A stretch of 64,000 bases of DNA. Source: Chionis minor. Lineage: Eukaryota; Chordata; Aves; Charadriiformes; Chionididae. The notes below the pieces were generated by a model. It saw only the letters and a list, made by a program, of their open reading frames with translations, had not been told where the DNA came from and ran no database searches. The stretch lies in contig VZSF01003226.1 of the NCBI GenBank assembly GCA_013398295.1, positions 1 through 64,000 on the forward strand, read 5' to 3'. Positions 61,901-64,000 of this stretch are shown here, piece by piece. Positions within the stretch are counted from its first letter, which is position 1, and every line of letters begins with the position of its first letter. Position numbers and translations under genes: made by a program.

Positions 61901-63044
61901 ATGGTGGCCACACTCCCGCAGCCCCTGGCAAGCCTTGAGAGAGGTGTGGGGAACACAACAGTGGACGTGGCATGGCCTGGACATGTACTCTGTAGGGGTG
62001 GAAAGTAAATAACTAGCTACAAAGGTTTTAATTCTTCATTACAACAAGCACACACAAATAAAATAAAAACCACCCCAAACACCGCCCGTGGAGCACAGAC
62101 CTATTCTTCCCTCATGGCCCACAGAGATGTTTTCCCAAATACAAGGGCACTGAAGCACAGCGTTGCATTTCTAATTATCTCTCTGAGAGTCTGCATTAAG
62201 ATAAGGAAGATTTGTCTCATACTGGATAAAACGCTTATATTTTCAGATACGTCTTTGATGCTTTTATCCTTCAGTTTGCGGGGTAGAAGATCAGAAGCCC
62301 AGGGATAACAGTACCAAGCCATAGCAAATACAGCAATATCAACTGTGTTACTTTCCAAAAAGGTATATGCTTGAAGCCCTTGAATCAATTATCTGTTGAT
62401 TACTTACAAAAGGCAGCTGCTTTATTTTAGAAGCACTTTGGAGTCTTCATTTTTCTCTAAATAGATATATACTTTCCTAAGTGAGATTTTTAAAACCTTC
62501 TCTTCCAAAACACGTCTTTCATGTGAAAATGGTACCTAAAACATACCTAAGAGGCATCAAAATCAAACCCCCTGCCAGCCCGCAGCCCCACATTTAGCTG
62601 CCGTCCTGAGTCGCGTGAAGTCTCGCAGAGAGGGCACGCAGAAAAGCAGCAGTGCAAGCATGAAATCCATCAGCAAAATTTTTATTTCTAAGTTAAGGGA
62701 AACGGTTGAATGATGCACCAAAAGGGAGATTAATCTTGGGCATTCTGTATTTTTCTCCTATCTTGGAGTAGTAGTAAAGCAAGGAGACATTTTTCCTTGG
62801 AAAGGAATGACAAACTGAAATATTCCTTCAGGCACTGCATTCCTCATTTCTCTTTTTATCAGACAGCAGGATTTATTTGGTTTAGCTGGGACTAAACTTA
62901 TTATAGTGACATCAATGACAGAAATGATAGATAGTGAAAGCGAAATTGCGGAACCCCTCTGCATAATAACATAATTTGACTTATCATGCACCCCGACACC
63001 TGCCATAGAGGTTTAGGGTGGCAGGTGCCATGACCTTTTAAACA
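58921..63044. other. Non-coding intronic DNA, no gene recognised
   Basis: AT-rich overall, with a CA-type microsatellite at about 59658-59683 and a short GAAA repeat at about 61150-61167. A more GC-rich portion lies at 61380-61530. No exon, RNA gene or named repeat is supported. Confidence 0.5.
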
Positions 63045-64000
63045 AAGTCACAGAAGGCAAAAGCAGGGATTTGGAGAATGAATAACTGCCCACTGTAGGA
63101 GAAGATCAGGTTCAAGACCATCTAAGGAACCTGAAGGTGCACAAATCCATGGGACGTAATGAGATTCATCTGCAGGTCCTGAGGGAACTGGCAGATGAAG
63201 TTGTTAAGCCACTATATTTGAAAAGTCACGGCCGTCTGGTGAAGTTCCCACTGACTGGAAAAGGGGAAATGTAACCCTCATTTTTAAAAAGGGAAAAAAA
63301 GAAGACCTGGGGAACTACAGGCCGGTCAGTCTCACCTCTGTGCCCAGCAAGATCATGGAGCAGATGCTCCTGGAAATTATGCTAAGGCACATGGAAAACA
63401 GATGACTGGTGACAGCCAACATGGTTTCATTAAGGGCAAATCATGTCTGACAAATCTGGTGGCCTTCTACGATGGGGCTGCAGCCATTCGTGGGTAAGGG
63501 AAGACCAACTGACATCATCTACCTGGTCTTGTGCAAAGCATTTGACACTATCCCACATGACATCCTTGTCTCTAAATCGGAGAGATATGGATTTGATGGA
63601 TCGACCACTCAGTGGCTGGATGGTCGCACTCAAAGAGTTGCAGTCAATGGCTCGATGTCCAGATGGGGACCAGTGATGAGTGGCATCCCTCAGGGGTCGG
63701 TATTGGGGCCGGTGCTGTTTAACATCTTTGATGGTGACACGGACAGTTGGATTGAGTGCACCCTCATCAAGTTTGCCAAAGACACCAAGCTGTGTAGTGT
63801 GGTCGACACACTGAAGGGAAGGGATGCCATCCAAAGGGATATGGATATGATTGAGAGGTGGGCCCATGTGAACCTCATGAAGTTCAACAAGGCCAAGTGC
63901 AAGGTCCTGCACCTGGGTCGGGGCAATTCCAAGCACAAATACAGGCTGGGCAGAGAATGGATGGAGAGCTGCGCTGAGGAGAAGGACTTGGGGGTGCTGG
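63045..64000 (+). mobile_element. CR1 LINE, reverse transcriptase region, runs off the window end
   Basis: The plus strand follows CR1 ORF2 from just upstream of the polymerase: GAAGATCAGGTTCAAGACCA, GGGAACTACAGGCCGGTCAG, then a [12 protein letters not shown] box (63685-63723) and the region after motif C. It is in the same orientation as the 56.6-kb copy and continues beyond 64000, so its 3' end is not visible. It is 5'-truncated near 63045. Confidence 0.95.
63045..64000 (+). pseudogene. Decayed CR1 ORF2 reverse transcriptase (partial)
   Basis: Polymerase boxes are recognisable in order. [11 protein letters not shown] lies at about 63310-63345, and a GFIKGKSCL box at about 63422-63450 in another frame than what follows. 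The frame then shifts by one base near 63485 and stays open from about 63500 to 64000. Motif A reads YLVLCKAFD, with Val (63526-63528) where the catalytic Asp belongs. Motif C reads FAKD, with Lys (63778-63780) for the first Asp. Both metal-binding positions are therefore lost. Several small deletions (near 63215, 63400 and 63613) are inferred against remembered consensus. Confidence 0.9.

Noticed and set aside
63430..63936. A 168-codon minus-strand open frame, the longest in the window
   Set aside because: It is the antisense of the CR1 reverse transcriptase, whose polymerase motifs are on the plus strand.

Overview
This is a vertebrate, almost certainly avian, nuclear window: AT-rich, gene-poor, intron-like DNA with CR1 LINE fragments in both orientations. 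Several carry the bird-type CR1 3' end (a Trp-Asn-Arg-Leu-Pro ORF2 C terminus followed by ATTCTRTG-type terminal repeats). No operons, ribosome binding sites, rRNA or tRNA genes, or CRISPR arrays were seen. No undescribed biological system could be supported.

The only host coding sequence I can defend is one 117-bp exon on the minus strand at 37998-38114. It encodes most of a WW domain and matches my memory of the N terminus of FRMPD4 (Preso), a FERM/PDZ scaffold of excitatory synapses. Its acceptor, donor and reading phase are all correct. The window is therefore best read as FRMPD4 exon 2 with parts of the two large introns around it: the intron leading into the exon at 38115-64000 and the following intron at 1-37997. 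I found neither the first coding exon nor the exon completing the WW domain.

Region by region: 1-9.3 kb is plain intron with two CR1 pieces. At 9.3-16.06 kb lies one long CR1 (minus strand, collapsed length about 2.76 kb, from the start of ORF2 to the 3' end). It appears with segments of 1978 and 2008 bp repeated, each repeat junction marked by a single N, so about 4 kb is probably false assembly duplication. At 16-24.5 kb there are old repeats and a CpG-rich block (21.35-22.08 kb). At 24.5-36 kb there are microsatellites, an N inside a poly-A tract, an ancient amniote repeat, a CR1 tail and an old LTR-like remnant. At 36-40 kb lie the exon and MIR-like fragments. From 40 to 64 kb the sequence is mostly featureless intron, with a CR1 tail (51.2 kb), a CR1 3' segment (56.6-57.1 kb), a GC-rich patch (58.6-58.9 kb) and a decayed CR1 reverse transcriptase running off the window end.

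Repeat family assignments come from memory of consensus sequences and from comparison between copies inside the window. No database search was run.
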